DNA of 64,000 bases. Source: an uncultured Flavobacteriaceae bacterium (GTDB taxonomy: Bacteria; Bacteroidota; Bacteroidia; Flavobacteriales; Flavobacteriaceae). The stretch is taken from contig CALSLW010000002.1 in NCBI GenBank assembly GCA_943787295.1, positions 807,359-871,358 on the forward strand, given 5' to 3'. A model generated the notes under the pieces. It worked only from the letters and a program-made list of their open reading frames with translations, was not told the DNA's origin and did no database searches. Shown piece after piece: positions 37,017 through 45,513 of this stretch (positions are counted from its first letter, which is position 1; each line of letters begins with the position of its first letter). A program made the position numbers and the translations under genes.

Positions 37017-37961
37017 ATGCAACAAGACATCTCTTCCTTAAGATGGGTGATTATTGCACCAGAAGCAGAGGTAATTAAATGGACCGCAGCTTTTCAAAAA
37101 GAAGCACCAGGGATTCTACTTGAAGTTGGCCCAGAGGTCACTGACCCAGCAACGGTTGATATCCTTTTATTATGGAAGAATCCTAAAGGAAGTCTAGCCC
37201 CTTTTAAAAACATAAAGTTATATTATTCGCTTGGGGCAGGAGTCGATCATTTAATGAAAGATCAAGACCTGCTTCCAGACGTGCCTATCTGTCGTATTGT
37301 AGACCCATTACTTTCTTTCTCTATGAGCAACTATATTCTTTTTGCGGTATTGTATTTCCAGCGCAAATGGGATAAGTTTTTAAAGGATCGAAAGAATAAA
37401 ATATGGGATCACGACGGTATATCAGAAGAAAATATCAGGATAGGGATTTTAGGTTTAGGGACCTTAGGGACAGATGCGGCAATCAAATTGCATCAATTGG
37501 GGTTTGAGGTAATCGGTTATAGTCCTTCACCAAAGCAAATCGATGGGATCTCCACTTTTTCCGAAGGCGAGTTAGCTAACTTTCTTGCCCAATGCAATGT
37601 GTTGGTCTGCACAGTTCCTTCTACTCCCCAGACCCGAGGCTTATTGTCAAAACCGCTCTTTGATCAATTGACTCAACCTACTTATTTAATCAATGTTGCA
37701 AGAGGGGCAGTACAAGTAGAAAAAGATATTTTGGAAGCACTCGAGCACAATGTTTTGTCAGGAGCTTTTCTCGATGTTTTTGAAAGTGAACCTTTGCCGA
37801 AAGAACATCCTTTTTGGACACATCCTAAAGTTCAAACGACCCCACATATTGCCAGTATTACCAATCCTGAAGCGGGGGTAGCACAAATTCTCAATAACGC
37901 TTTTGCGGTTAAGCACGAGAATAATTTAGTGCATACGGTCGACCCTAAAAAAGGATATTAG
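37017..37961 (+). CDS. D-isomer-specific 2-hydroxyacid dehydrogenase (glyoxylate/hydroxypyruvate reductase A type)
   Basis: 314 residues, GhrA-like. NAD(P) motif 'IGILGLGTLGTDAAIKL' near 143, 'LINVARGAVQVEKDILEALE' near 224 with the substrate Arg, and catalytic 'PHIASITNP' with His near 280. It reduces glyoxylate or hydroxypyruvate to the D-hydroxyacid with NAD(P)H in the cytoplasm. Probably the last gene of the Kazal-hydrolase-dehydrogenase run. Confidence 0.88.
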   Translation: MQQDISSLRWVIIAPEAEVIKWTAAFQKEAPGILLEVGPEVTDPATVDILLLWKNPKGSLAPFKNIKLYYSLGAGVDHLMKDQDLLPDVPICRIVDPLLSFSMSNYILFAVLYFQRKWDKFLKDRKNKIWDHDGISEENIRIGILGLGTLGTDAAIKLHQLGFEVIGYSPSPKQIDGISTFSEGELANFLAQCNVLVCTVPSTPQTRGLLSKPLFDQLTQPTYLINVARGAVQVEKDILEALEHNVLSGAFLDVFESEPLPKEHPFWTHPKVQTTPHIASITNPEAGVAQILNNAFAVKHENNLVHTVDPKKGY

Positions 37962-38046
37962 ACTGTCTTTCGACCTAAAGATAACTTTCAATTAACAATT
38001 GATATTTTATTTTCGTACATTAGTATCAATCATAATCTAATTCAAA

Positions 38047-38799
38047 ATGAAAAAAACTATGTTATTTATGGTGGCAATTCTATTTGCTACTTCAGCGATT
38101 GCTCAGGTAGCCATGAGTAGAATCCTTACCATCAAAGAAGGAAATCAAGCCAAGTTCATGGAACTTGCTGCCGAAAAAACACAAAAATTCAACAGTAAAA
38201 AGGGACAACCCGCTTATTACACTTTCTCAATTGAGACGGGACCAGATGCTGGAAAATTATGGCGTGTTCAAGTAGCTCAAGAAATGGCCAATTTTGACAC
38301 CGTTGATACAGAAGGAAATCAATATTGGATGAACACTGTTGGGGGTATGCATACTAGCGCAAATACACAACATTGGTGGTATAATGAAGATATGTCTTAT
38401 GTATCTAATCCTCAAGATGTAAATCTTTTATCAAGAATGATTTTTTACACCATTAAAGCAAATGGGGGAGAAGATTTCTGGCGCTTTAGAGAGCGAGTGG
38501 CTAAGACCATGAAAGCAGCCGACTTACCTTTTGAGATGAATGTGTGGAATTGTGGATCGGGTTGTAACGGTAATGTAGTCTTAGTTTCTTTTTCGCATAA
38601 AGGATACGGAGACCAATTCAAAAAGAACACAGAGGATTTTCCAAAAATGGTTGAAAAGTACAATGAACTTTATGGAGAGGGTGCCTATAAAGAAGATAAT
38701 ATAGCACTTGATGGTGCGCTAGAAATGCTTTGGGGAAGAAGAATTATTCACATGAAGTTCTTGCCAGACTTGAGTTCACCTCCTAATATGAATAATTAA
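38047..38799 (+). CDS. Exported hypothetical protein with antibiotic-monooxygenase-like fold
   Basis: 250 residues, signal peptide (MKKTMLFMVAILFATSAIAQ). The mature part is probably two ferredoxin-like halves: 'MSRILTIKEGNQAKFMELAA' and 'LSRMIFYTIKANGGEDFWRF' are similar openings, as in Dabb/ABM barrels. One conserved-looking Cys pair 'WNCGSGCNG' lies near 169. Family not confidently named. Single gene between a dehydrogenase and a terminator; periplasmic role unknown. Confidence 0.7.
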   Translation: MKKTMLFMVAILFATSAIAQVAMSRILTIKEGNQAKFMELAAEKTQKFNSKKGQPAYYTFSIETGPDAGKLWRVQVAQEMANFDTVDTEGNQYWMNTVGGMHTSANTQHWWYNEDMSYVSNPQDVNLLSRMIFYTIKANGGEDFWRFRERVAKTMKAADLPFEMNVWNCGSGCNGNVVLVSFSHKGYGDQFKKNTEDFPKMVEKYNELYGEGAYKEDNIALDGALEMLWGRRIIHMKFLPDLSSPPNMNN

Positions 38800-38810
38800 T
38801 TGTTAAAAAA

Positions 38811-38836
38811 ACCCTCCTTATTAGGAGGGTTTTTAT
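38811..38836 (+). terminator. Intrinsic terminator after the exported ABM-like gene
   Basis: ACCCTCCT (38811-38818), loop TATT, AGGAGGGT (38823-38830), followed by TTTTATTTTTT. It is 12 bases past the stop codon. Confidence 0.85.
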
Positions 38837-38947
38837 TTTTTGAATAGGTCGATTATCCGTTAAGATTGAGCAAGTGATTAGTGCATCTTTTTGCGTCTAT
38901 AGAAGAATTTTATTGAGGGATACGACCATTAGGCATTATAGCGTCTG

Positions 38948-39625
38948 TTAAGAGGCTTTTTCGAGGTTTTCTATAATCACATTGGCGCCTTTTAAATTAG
39001 TACCGCTAAAGTTCCCATGACTAAAGTCTGCAAACATCATATTAGCTTTACAAAAGCTTGCACTACTGCAGTTGGCTTTTGACAAAATAGCAAAGCTGAT
39101 AGTTGAACGGTAAAGCGTTACTCCAGTACAATCTACTTCACTTAAATTGATGTTGTTGAGGTTGGTATAATAAAGTTCGGCATTGACTAGCTGAGCTTTA
39201 TTTAGATTTGCTCTTGAAATATTAACGCCATTCATTTCAATCCTATTGAGTTTAGCACCAGCGAGATTGATTTCTTCTTGAGAGACTTCTTCATCACAAA
39301 GGTCTTCAAGGGCAATGATAAGGGCTTGACTATTTTCGATGCCTTTGAGCATCATGTCTACTACAGCGCCATGGGTGACAACTCAGGCCTTTTCAACCTC
39401 TGCTGTCCACTCATCGTCTATGTATTTTGCTAAGGGGTGAATCAATGCACTGCCCACTAAAAGATAGTGTTTTTCAATCGCGCCATAGCCTTTGTATTTT
39501 TCGCCTAGCGGACCTAAAACAGATTTTAACATTTCGGGATTGCGAATATTTTCTACCAGCTCGATTCCTAAGAGATCAATATCATAATTAACTATAGTAA
39601 GGCTAAGTGTAAAATTTATATCTAG
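38948..39625 (-). pseudogene. Globin-pentapeptide repeat fusion, broken by a stop codon and 5' loss
   Basis: The C-terminal 135 residues (ATG 39355 to stop 38948) are pentapeptide repeats ('EMNGVNISRANLNKAQLVNA', 'LNNINLSEVDCTGVTLYRST'). Upstream in the same frame is TGA at 39383-39385. Beyond it, open to 39625, lies a globin C-terminal half: 'LVENIRNPEMLKSVLGPLGE', 'GYGAIEKHYLLVGSALIHPL' and 'IDDEWTAEVEKA', where the TGA replaces the Trp expected next. The proximal His position ('RH' before GYG in homologues) is Tyr here. The N-terminal globin helices are absent and a stop precedes at 39626-39628. An independent pentapeptide protein from 39355 could still be made. Confidence 0.65.
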
Positions 39626-39747
39626 TCAATTTGTTTATAAAAACAGACAAATAAGGAAGAAGGCTGTTTTGTTTAAGCATAAAAAAGGGTGGAAATTAGT
39701 GTTGGTCTTTTATAAAATTCTTATCTTATGGAGACTAAATTTGAGTT

Positions 39748-40176
39748 ATGCTAGAGTCAAAGATTATTGTCGTTATCCTTTTTGTTTTAATTACACTCTA
39801 TGGTATTGTCAAAAAGAACCGGGTGTTTTTTAATATGGGATACTTCTTGTATGGTATATCTGTCTTTGTGGCCGAGTTAAACGAATATTTAGATGTTCAA
39901 AGTTTTTCTCACCTGCTGTTTGCCATATTATTTTTACTACAAGCTATTTTATCTATCCCTAATAAAATTCCTTATAATGGAAGTACATTAGCAAAGTCTG
40001 CGGCGGTAAAAATTTACAGCTGTCTTTCTATTATAAATCTGGTCGGAATCTTAGTTCCGTATACTTCTCCGGCGCCAGAAATCACCTACTATTTGCATGC
40101 AGCAATGGCGATTTTTCCCATGGTGGCGGTCCTTATGATTTTAACCAATAAAATTCCTTTGAGTAAGGAAGGGTAA
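39748..40176 (+). CDS. Four-helix membrane protein of unknown function
   Basis: 142 residues, four predicted transmembrane segments (about 4-20, 24-45, 52-70, and 90-130 as one or two). It opens MLESKIIVVILFVLITLYGI and ends with a charged tail. No family recognised. It heads a run of very small membrane-protein genes on the plus strand (40203, 40382, 40549), spaced 26, 11 and 50 bases apart. A shared transcript is likely. Function unknown. Confidence 0.65.
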   Translation: MLESKIIVVILFVLITLYGIVKKNRVFFNMGYFLYGISVFVAELNEYLDVQSFSHLLFAILFLLQAILSIPNKIPYNGSTLAKSAAVKIYSCLSIINLVGILVPYTSPAPEITYYLHAAMAIFPMVAVLMILTNKIPLSKEG

Positions 40177-40202
40177 GGTTACTTAATTTAAAATCTATCA
40201 TT

Positions 40203-40370
40203 ATGAAATTTCTAGAAAAATACTACCCTTTAATTTTAGCCTTTTTAAGTTTTCTATATTCTGTTTTTTTATGGTTTACAGGAAACGAGTTAGAGGGTAT
40301 TTATGTTGGCCTTTGGCCAGTAACAATACTTGCATTTGCGATTGCATTTAGACAACGAAGAAGTAAATAA
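40203..40370 (+). CDS. Small membrane protein (55 aa)
   Basis: ATG at 40203, stop 40368-40370. MKFLEKYYPLILAFLSFLYS opens the protein, which has two hydrophobic helices (9-25 and 33-49) joined by 'GNELEGIYVG' and a basic end 'RQRRSK'. The helical hairpin with positive-inside ends supports real coding. Family not recognised. Lies between the four-helix membrane protein and the paralogous one-helix genes. Confidence 0.5.
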   Translation: MKFLEKYYPLILAFLSFLYSVFLWFTGNELEGIYVGLWPVTILAFAIAFRQRRSK

Positions 40371-40381
40371 AATTAACTATT

Positions 40382-40498
40382 ATGCAGAATAAAGGAATGT
40401 TTATCATTGGAAGCATAGTATTTATTATTTATGTTTTCTTTTATTTTAAAATTATCCTAAGACAAAAATTCTTTGAGAAAAAAGATAAAGATGTCTAA
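40382..40498 (+). CDS. Small one-helix membrane protein (38 aa), paralogue 1
   Basis: ATG at 40382, stop at 40496-40498. The helix 'MFIIGSIVFIIYVFFYFKII' begins at residue 6 and is followed by a charged tail. It is clearly similar to the next gene product ('MFLIGSIVFFTYLFFYMRIV'), so the two are tandem duplicates. That similarity is the best evidence that both are genuine. Unknown function; resembles the size of respiratory-complex or toxin-like small membrane proteins but nothing assigns it. Confidence 0.55.
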   Translation: MQNKGMFIIGSIVFIIYVFFYFKIILRQKFFEKKDKDV

Positions 40499-40548
40499 GC
40501 TAATGGCACTTTCTCTCTTTTTAATTCTGCACTAATAAACTTTAAGCT

Positions 40549-40743
40549 ATGAGTAATCAGCAAATGTTTTTAATTGGTTCAATCGTGTTTTTCACATATC
40601 TATTTTTTTATATGCGAATTGTCATTAGAGATTTTGGAAAAAACAATAAAACTGAAAACAACTTTGTAGATTCAAACGACTTTGACGGCATTGGAAATCA
40701 AGGTAGAATCCCAGATAAAAACCCAAAAAACAGGGCCATCTAA
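40549..40743 (+). CDS. Small one-helix membrane protein (64 aa), paralogue 2
   Basis: 64 residues. Helix at 6-25 ('MFLIGSIVFFTYLFFYMRIV') matches paralogue 1 position by position. The C-terminal 38 residues are polar and Asn/Asp-rich ('NNKTENNFVDSNDFDGIGNQ') and have no counterpart in paralogue 1, so the pair has diverged in the soluble tail. Last gene of the membrane-protein run. Unknown function. Confidence 0.6.
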   Translation: MSNQQMFLIGSIVFFTYLFFYMRIVIRDFGKNNKTENNFVDSNDFDGIGNQGRIPDKNPKNRAI

Positions 40744-41052
40744 ATCATCGGCATTTCCTCTTTAGTTTTTTAGGCAAATCGAATCATCTTTTTTAGAAGT
40801 ACAACTACAAATGGTTTAGAGAACTAATATTAGGAGGTTGTTTTCAAAACTCAAATAAAAAGTTACTAAACTTTATTATAGGGTAAACTAACTTAAATAG
40901 ATTGGTTTACAGATTCGCCTTATTCTAAATTGTCAATAAATGCACTGCATTTAGTCAAATCTTTATGGTTTACTCTACTACATTTATACTTCAACCTTAA
41001 ATTAAGGCGATAACTACTACATAATAGATAAATAAAATTTTATGTTTGACAC
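40744..41052. other. Gene-free stretch with one palindrome
   Basis: About 310 A/T-rich bases without a convincing ORF. The only structure noticed is a perfect inverted repeat AAATGCA-C-TGCATTT (40938-40952), the size of an operator half-site pair, with no T tract. GTAAAC/GTTTAC motifs recur on both sides of it (for example near 40883 and 40968). Confidence 0.3.
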
Positions 41053-41202
41053 ATGTCAAGTCGTTTATTACATATTAAATTAATTGAAAGCGTTAAAACA
41101 GTTTATGTTAACGGTAAAAGATATAGTCAATCGGAATTTAAAAAAGCACGACAATTAGAACAAAGACGTTCTAAAAATGGTCGCTTTGTAAATTCCAAAT
41201 AA
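41053..41202 (+). CDS. Small basic protein (49 aa)
   Basis: ATG at 41053, stop 41200-41202. The product MSSRLLHIKLIESVKTVYVN... is rich in Lys/Arg ('FKKARQLEQRRSKNGRF') and could bind nucleic acid. No family recognised. Supported only by a clean ORF with plausible composition. Confidence 0.35.
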   Translation: MSSRLLHIKLIESVKTVYVNGKRYSQSEFKKARQLEQRRSKNGRFVNSK

Positions 41203-41430
41203 GTTGTGATTTTAGCGCTTCAATTAATTATTTCTAAAATTTTGTCTCTTCTAAACCTATTGTTTTTATAGTTATTCTATTTAGCATCAATTATTGATTA
41301 ATAAAGCAGTTCACTTGACGTTTTTATAATTCATTATTTTCGTGCACTACCTTTTTATAAGGAAGTAAATATTGGACAAGTTAAAACAGACCAACATTTG
41401 TTAGCTAACCTCTTTGTGTTATATTTCTAA

Positions 41431-41559
41431 ATCAAAAAACTAATTCTCCTTTCATCTGTTTTTCTTGTATGCTTTATACCCTTTGTAAAACAACCAAATG
41501 AAAAAAATGCTACAGAACCCAAAAAGTCCCACCCCCAAGCAGATATTTTTAAATTATAA
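41431..41559 (+). pseudogene. Small exported-protein remnant with lost start codon
   Basis: Frame open from ATC 41431 to TAA at 41557-41559. The translation 'KKLILLSSVFLVCFIPFVKQ' then 'PNEKNATEPKKSHPQADIFK' is a textbook signal peptide plus short tail, but the first codon is ATC where ATG is expected (ATCAAAAAA vs ATGAAAAAA). A stop codon immediately precedes. Likely a gene that lost its start; use of ATC would be very unusual. Confidence 0.3.
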
Positions 41560-41562
41560 TAA

Positions 41563-41721
41563 TTAGCTATTTGTTTTTAATAGTAGCTTACCTAAAAGAA
41601 GTATGTTTCCAATCCCTAAGAAAATAACACCAAAACTTGTAATTTCATCTTGTGTGAAATACGCATAAAGGATATAACCTAAGCCAATTTGAGCAAGTAA
41701 AGCACCCCCAATTATTTCCAA
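41563..41721 (-). CDS. Possible small membrane protein or remnant (52 aa)
   Basis: On the minus strand a two-helix hairpin is encoded from TTG 41721: 'EIIGGALLAQIGLGYILYAY', 'FTQDEITSFGVIFLGIGNIL', 'LLGKLLLKTNS', stop at 41563-41565. Only a TTG start is available and a stop codon lies just upstream, so it may be a truncated gene. Unknown family. Confidence 0.35.
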   Translation of the reverse strand: MEIIGGALLAQIGLGYILYAYFTQDEITSFGVIFLGIGNILLLGKLLLKTNS

Positions 41722-41789
41722 TAAAAACTTTTATAAGAATTAGTTTATAGTTTAACCTAAATCACAAAATAATGCCAAAACCCAAAGGA

Positions 41790-41973
41790 AGCCAAAACAA
41801 AAACCTATTCGTCAATAGACAACTCTCGTTGCATTCCCTTGTAGCTTACTAAACAAACTCTCCACCTAGTCAAGACTGTACTGGTTTACCCACTCACCAC
41901 CCTTACGGTTTTAGATGCTACCCTCTACTTTGACCTCTGGGGTTAGGCTTCATCAGGGAAAACTTCTCGTCAC
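41790..41973 (-). mobile_element. Structured-RNA remnant, possibly the 5' end of a group II intron
   Basis: The G+C here is visibly higher than in the flanks. On the minus strand it begins GTGACGAGAAGTT at 41973, reminiscent of the GUGYG start of group II introns. It then contains several small hairpins closed by GNRA-type loops: CAAC-GAGA-GTTG (about 41822-41833), ACC-GTAA-GGGT (about 41902-41912) and CTATT-GACG-AATAG (about 41807-41820). No long ORF covers it and no reverse transcriptase gene is present in the window. I read it as a decayed intron domain I or another structured RNA; the identity is inference. Confidence 0.3.
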
Positions 41974-42199
41974 GTTTGCAATCCATTTTATATATAATAA
42001 AATTGTATAAAAATTGTTAAATAGAGCTTTACAAAGGGAGTAAATCGATAAAGTACCTGATTTATTGGCCGAAACGTTTTTTTAAAGTATCCTAAAAACA
42101 CAGTCTGAATAACACAATTATGATAAAAAATGCGATTATTTTTTATTATTTGTTAAAAAAATCTTAAATTAAAATTAATATTAACTAATACTGTAAATT

Positions 42200-45100
42200 A
42201 TGGATATTAAAAAGAAGCCCTTAATTCTATTTAAAAAGACTTCATGTGCCTGGTTTTCTTATGTCAAGAATGTCCTGAGCGTGGTTGTCTGTTTATTTTT
42301 ATCGATTACATCGGCATATGCGATTAATAGTCCATATGCTGTTACTGAAACAGTATCCCTTGAAAGTTTAGAGGGAGATGATTCTGTTCAGTTAACCCTT
42401 AAAGGAGTTATTTTAGATGAGATGGGTACTCCACTTCCAGGAGCATCCGTATTTGAGAAGGGAACATCAAATGGAGTAAATTCAGATTTTGAAGGTTCAT
42501 TTACTCTCAGTGTTTCGAGTTCAGATGCAGTAATTATTGTTTCTTATTTAGGATTCGATAAAGTTGAAATTCGTGCTGCTGATTTCGACGATAGTATGAA
42601 TATAACTTTAGTTGAATCATCTTCAGCCCTGGACGAAATTGTTATTACGGGATATGGAAGGCAAGTCAAGAGAAATATAACTGGAGCCGTTTCATCTATT
42701 TCATTGAAACAAATTGAAGACTTGCCTCTGGCTACTTTTGAAAATGCAATACAAGGACAAATGGCGGGGGTACAAGTTACTGAGGCCTCTGGAGAACCAG
42801 GAGCAGGAGCTACTGTTCGTGTCCGCGGTGTTGGTTCTATCTCTGCGGGGAACGAACCCCTATATGTTATAGACGGATTCCCCATTTCTAAAAATGTTGG
42901 CCTAGGGGTACAAGGGGATAATTTTAGAAGAAGATCAAGTTTTCGTCCTCCTTCTCAAAATCCACTTGCTAATTTAAATCCTAATGATATTGAATCTATT
43001 CAGGTATTAAAAGATGCTTCTACAGCCTCCATATACGGGTCTAGGGGGTCTAATGGTGTAATCATTATTACGACTAAGCGTGGAAAAAAAGGAGGAGCTC
43101 CTTCTTTTTCATATAACTCTTTCTTTGGGTCACAATCTGTCGCCAATAAATTAGACCTTATGAATTCGGCTGAACTTATCGACTATAACCGAGATGCAAC
43201 AAATAATGCTTATTTGCAAAGAAATCCCGGAGCAAATACATCAGACCCTAACAGTGTTAGAACTAGCGGTGCATGGCGACTAGCAGAAGATGTTCTTTCA
43301 CCCAGTGGGGTTGATGTCGACTGGCAAGATGTTGTTTTTAGATCTGCCATGGTCCAAACACACAACTTATCTGTTTCTGGAGGGTCTGATAATTCTAGTT
43401 ATTATATCTCAGGAAACTTTTTTGATCAGGATGGGATCATAGAAAAGTCAAACTTTAAACGATACAGCTTACGTGTAAATTTAGAAGTTGACCTTAACGA
43501 TCGTACACGGATCGGTTTGAATTTAGCCCCTTCTTATATTGTTTCAGACAAAGTTCCAGCAGGGTCTCCATATTTTGCTAGACCACCTGGAATTGTATAT
43601 TCTGGAATTGTACATGCTCCTTTTATTGATCCATATAATCCAGATGGAAGCATTAACCAATTGAATAATCAAAGTTATATTTTGACCCCAGACGGGCAAA
43701 GTTCTTCTTTCACTTCTGCAAGTAATCCACTTGCTATCATTGAGGCGGTAGATGATCAATTGAACCAGAACAGAACATTTGGGAATATTTTCGCAGAATA
43801 TGATCTAATGGATAACCTTACTTTTAAAAGTTATTTTGGTGTTGATATTAACAATTATAAGCGTAATTTCTATCGAGCTAGTAGTTTATTATATCGAACT
43901 GCAACAACAGGAGAGACATTTGGTCAAACTGCTTCTTCTGAAAGTTTGAGTTGGGTAGCTGAGCAAACATTAAATTACCGTAAAGAAATTGGAAGTCATA
44001 ACATTGATGCCTTAGTCGGATATACTGCTCAAAAGGAAAAAATCGATATTAGCTCTGCGGTTGCAGATACTTTTCCTGATGATTTGGTGAAAACCATAAG
44101 TGGTGGACAAATTGCCTCTGGTTCAGCAGTTCAAGAAGAATGGTCGTTAGTATCCCTTCTTGCAAAAGTAAATTATTCTTATGAGGATCGCTTTTTAGCA
44201 ACCGCTTCATTACGTTCTGATACATCTTCAAGATTTGGTCAAGGTAATAAGACAGGAGTCTTTTCCTCCTTATCTGCAGGATATAGAATGTCAGAAGACA
44301 TTAACGCTGACTGGTTAAGTGATTTAAAACTGCGTGCAAGTTGGGGTGAAACAGGAAACTTTTTAATCCCTAATTATGCTTCGATTGGCTTGCTGAGTTC
44401 ATATAATACTACTTTTGATGGGTCATTGACAAATGGAATTGCTCCTTCAACGATTAGCAATCAAGATTTAAGTTGGGAAAAAACGACTTCATTTGATATA
44501 GGGCTCGATTTTGGCTTTTTAAATGATCGAATCTATGGTTCTCTTGAATACTTTAAAAGTACCACAACAGATTTATTACTAGCAGTTCAAATCCCATCAG
44601 CTTTAGGGTTTAGTAATGCATTAACAAATATTGGTGAAGTTGTAAACAAAGGATTTGAAATTAGTGTCACGAGTAGAAATTTAACTGGAGCCTTGAATTG
44701 GACTACCGATTTTAACTTTTCTACAATAGAAAATGAAGTTACTAAACTTGGCCCATCTGGAGACCCTATTTTGAGTAGAGGTGGCGCCGGGAACAGGCAC
44801 ATCACTAAAGTAGGAGAGCCTATCGGTAGTTATTATGGATATCAGACCAATGGAATTTACCAAAATCAGGCTGAAATTGATAATAGTGGTATAGTCGATC
44901 AGATTGCTTCACCCCAACCTGGTGATTTCAAATGGGTTGATGTCAATAATGATGGTTTTATCAATTCTGCTGACCGTACAACAATCGGGAATTATTTACC
45001 TGACTTTACATATGGAATCAACAATCGCTTTGAATACAACAATTTTGAGTTTAGCTTTTTATTGCAGGGAGTTGAAGGGAATGAAGTCTTGAACCTAACC

Positions 45101-45502
45101 CGACGTCACATGGGTAATGGTGAGGCAAACTACAATTCATACAGTGAGTGGACTAATCGATGGAGATCAGAAGCAGAGCCTGGAAATGGTTTAATTCCAA
45201 GAGCAAACAGACAGACTGGTAACAGCAACAACCGCCCATCTAACTATCAAGTAGAAGATGCTTCATATTTAAGGCTAAGAAATGTTACGCTAGCATATAC
45301 CTTTCCAGAGAGTAATTTTAATGGAAAATTGGATCGCCTAAGGCTATACTTATCTGGCACAAATTTATTCACTAAAACAGATTACTTAGGGTTTAATCCT
45401 GAAGTTAACAACCAAGATGATAATACCAACGTTCAAGGAGAAGATTATGGAGCATATCCTTTATCGAGTGTTATTACTTTTGGAATCAATGCTAAATTTT
45501 AA
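42200..45502 (+). CDS. SusC/RagA-family TonB-linked outer membrane protein
   Basis: 1100 residues. An N-terminal signal-like segment at about 20-45. CarboxypepD_reg domain at 65-145 ('LKGVILDEMGTPLPGASVFE'), TonB-box-like 'DEIVITGYGRQVKRNITGAV' near 155, then plug with 'VRVRGVGSISAGNEPLYVID' and 'NDIESIQVLKDASTASIYGS'. Long barrel ending 'YPLSSVITFGINAKF'. It imports oligosaccharides through the outer membrane using TonB energy. First gene of the amino-sugar locus, 11 bases before its SusD partner. The exact glycan is unknown. Confidence 0.96.
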   Translation: MDIKKKPLILFKKTSCAWFSYVKNVLSVVVCLFLSITSAYAINSPYAVTETVSLESLEGDDSVQLTLKGVILDEMGTPLPGASVFEKGTSNGVNSDFEGSFTLSVSSSDAVIIVSYLGFDKVEIRAADFDDSMNITLVESSSALDEIVITGYGRQVKRNITGAVSSISLKQIEDLPLATFENAIQGQMAGVQVTEASGEPGAGATVRVRGVGSISAGNEPLYVIDGFPISKNVGLGVQGDNFRRRSSFRPPSQNPLANLNPNDIESIQVLKDASTASIYGSRGSNGVIIITTKRGKKGGAPSFSYNSFFGSQSVANKLDLMNSAELIDYNRDATNNAYLQRNPGANTSDPNSVRTSGAWRLAEDVLSPSGVDVDWQDVVFRSAMVQTHNLSVSGGSDNSSYYISGNFFDQDGIIEKSNFKRYSLRVNLEVDLNDRTRIGLNLAPSYIVSDKVPAGSPYFARPPGIVYSGIVHAPFIDPYNPDGSINQLNNQSYILTPDGQSSSFTSASNPLAIIEAVDDQLNQNRTFGNIFAEYDLMDNLTFKSYFGVDINNYKRNFYRASSLLYRTATTGETFGQTASSESLSWVAEQTLNYRKEIGSHNIDALVGYTAQKEKIDISSAVADTFPDDLVKTISGGQIASGSAVQEEWSLVSLLAKVNYSYEDRFLATASLRSDTSSRFGQGNKTGVFSSLSAGYRMSEDINADWLSDLKLRASWGETGNFLIPNYASIGLLSSYNTTFDGSLTNGIAPSTISNQDLSWEKTTSFDIGLDFGFLNDRIYGSLEYFKSTTTDLLLAVQIPSALGFSNALTNIGEVVNKGFEISVTSRNLTGALNWTTDFNFSTIENEVTKLGPSGDPILSRGGAGNRHITKVGEPIGSYYGYQTNGIYQNQAEIDNSGIVDQIASPQPGDFKWVDVNNDGFINSADRTTIGNYLPDFTYGINNRFEYNNFEFSFLLQGVEGNEVLNLTRRHMGNGEANYNSYSEWTNRWRSEAEPGNGLIPRANRQTGNSNNRPSNYQVEDASYLRLRNVTLAYTFPESNFNGKLDRLRLYLSGTNLFTKTDYLGFNPEVNNQDDNTNVQGEDYGAYPLSSVITFGINAKF

Positions 45503-45513
45503 ATTATAAAGAC

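Noticed and set aside
40938..40952. Perfect 7-bp palindrome as a terminator
   Set aside because: A/T-rich with no T tract and no gene ending nearby; at most an operator.
41760..41840. Short MPKPKGSQNKN reading frame as a transposase or phage protein start
   Set aside because: Ends after 26 codons and overlaps the structured-RNA-like region on the other strand; chance similarity is more likely.
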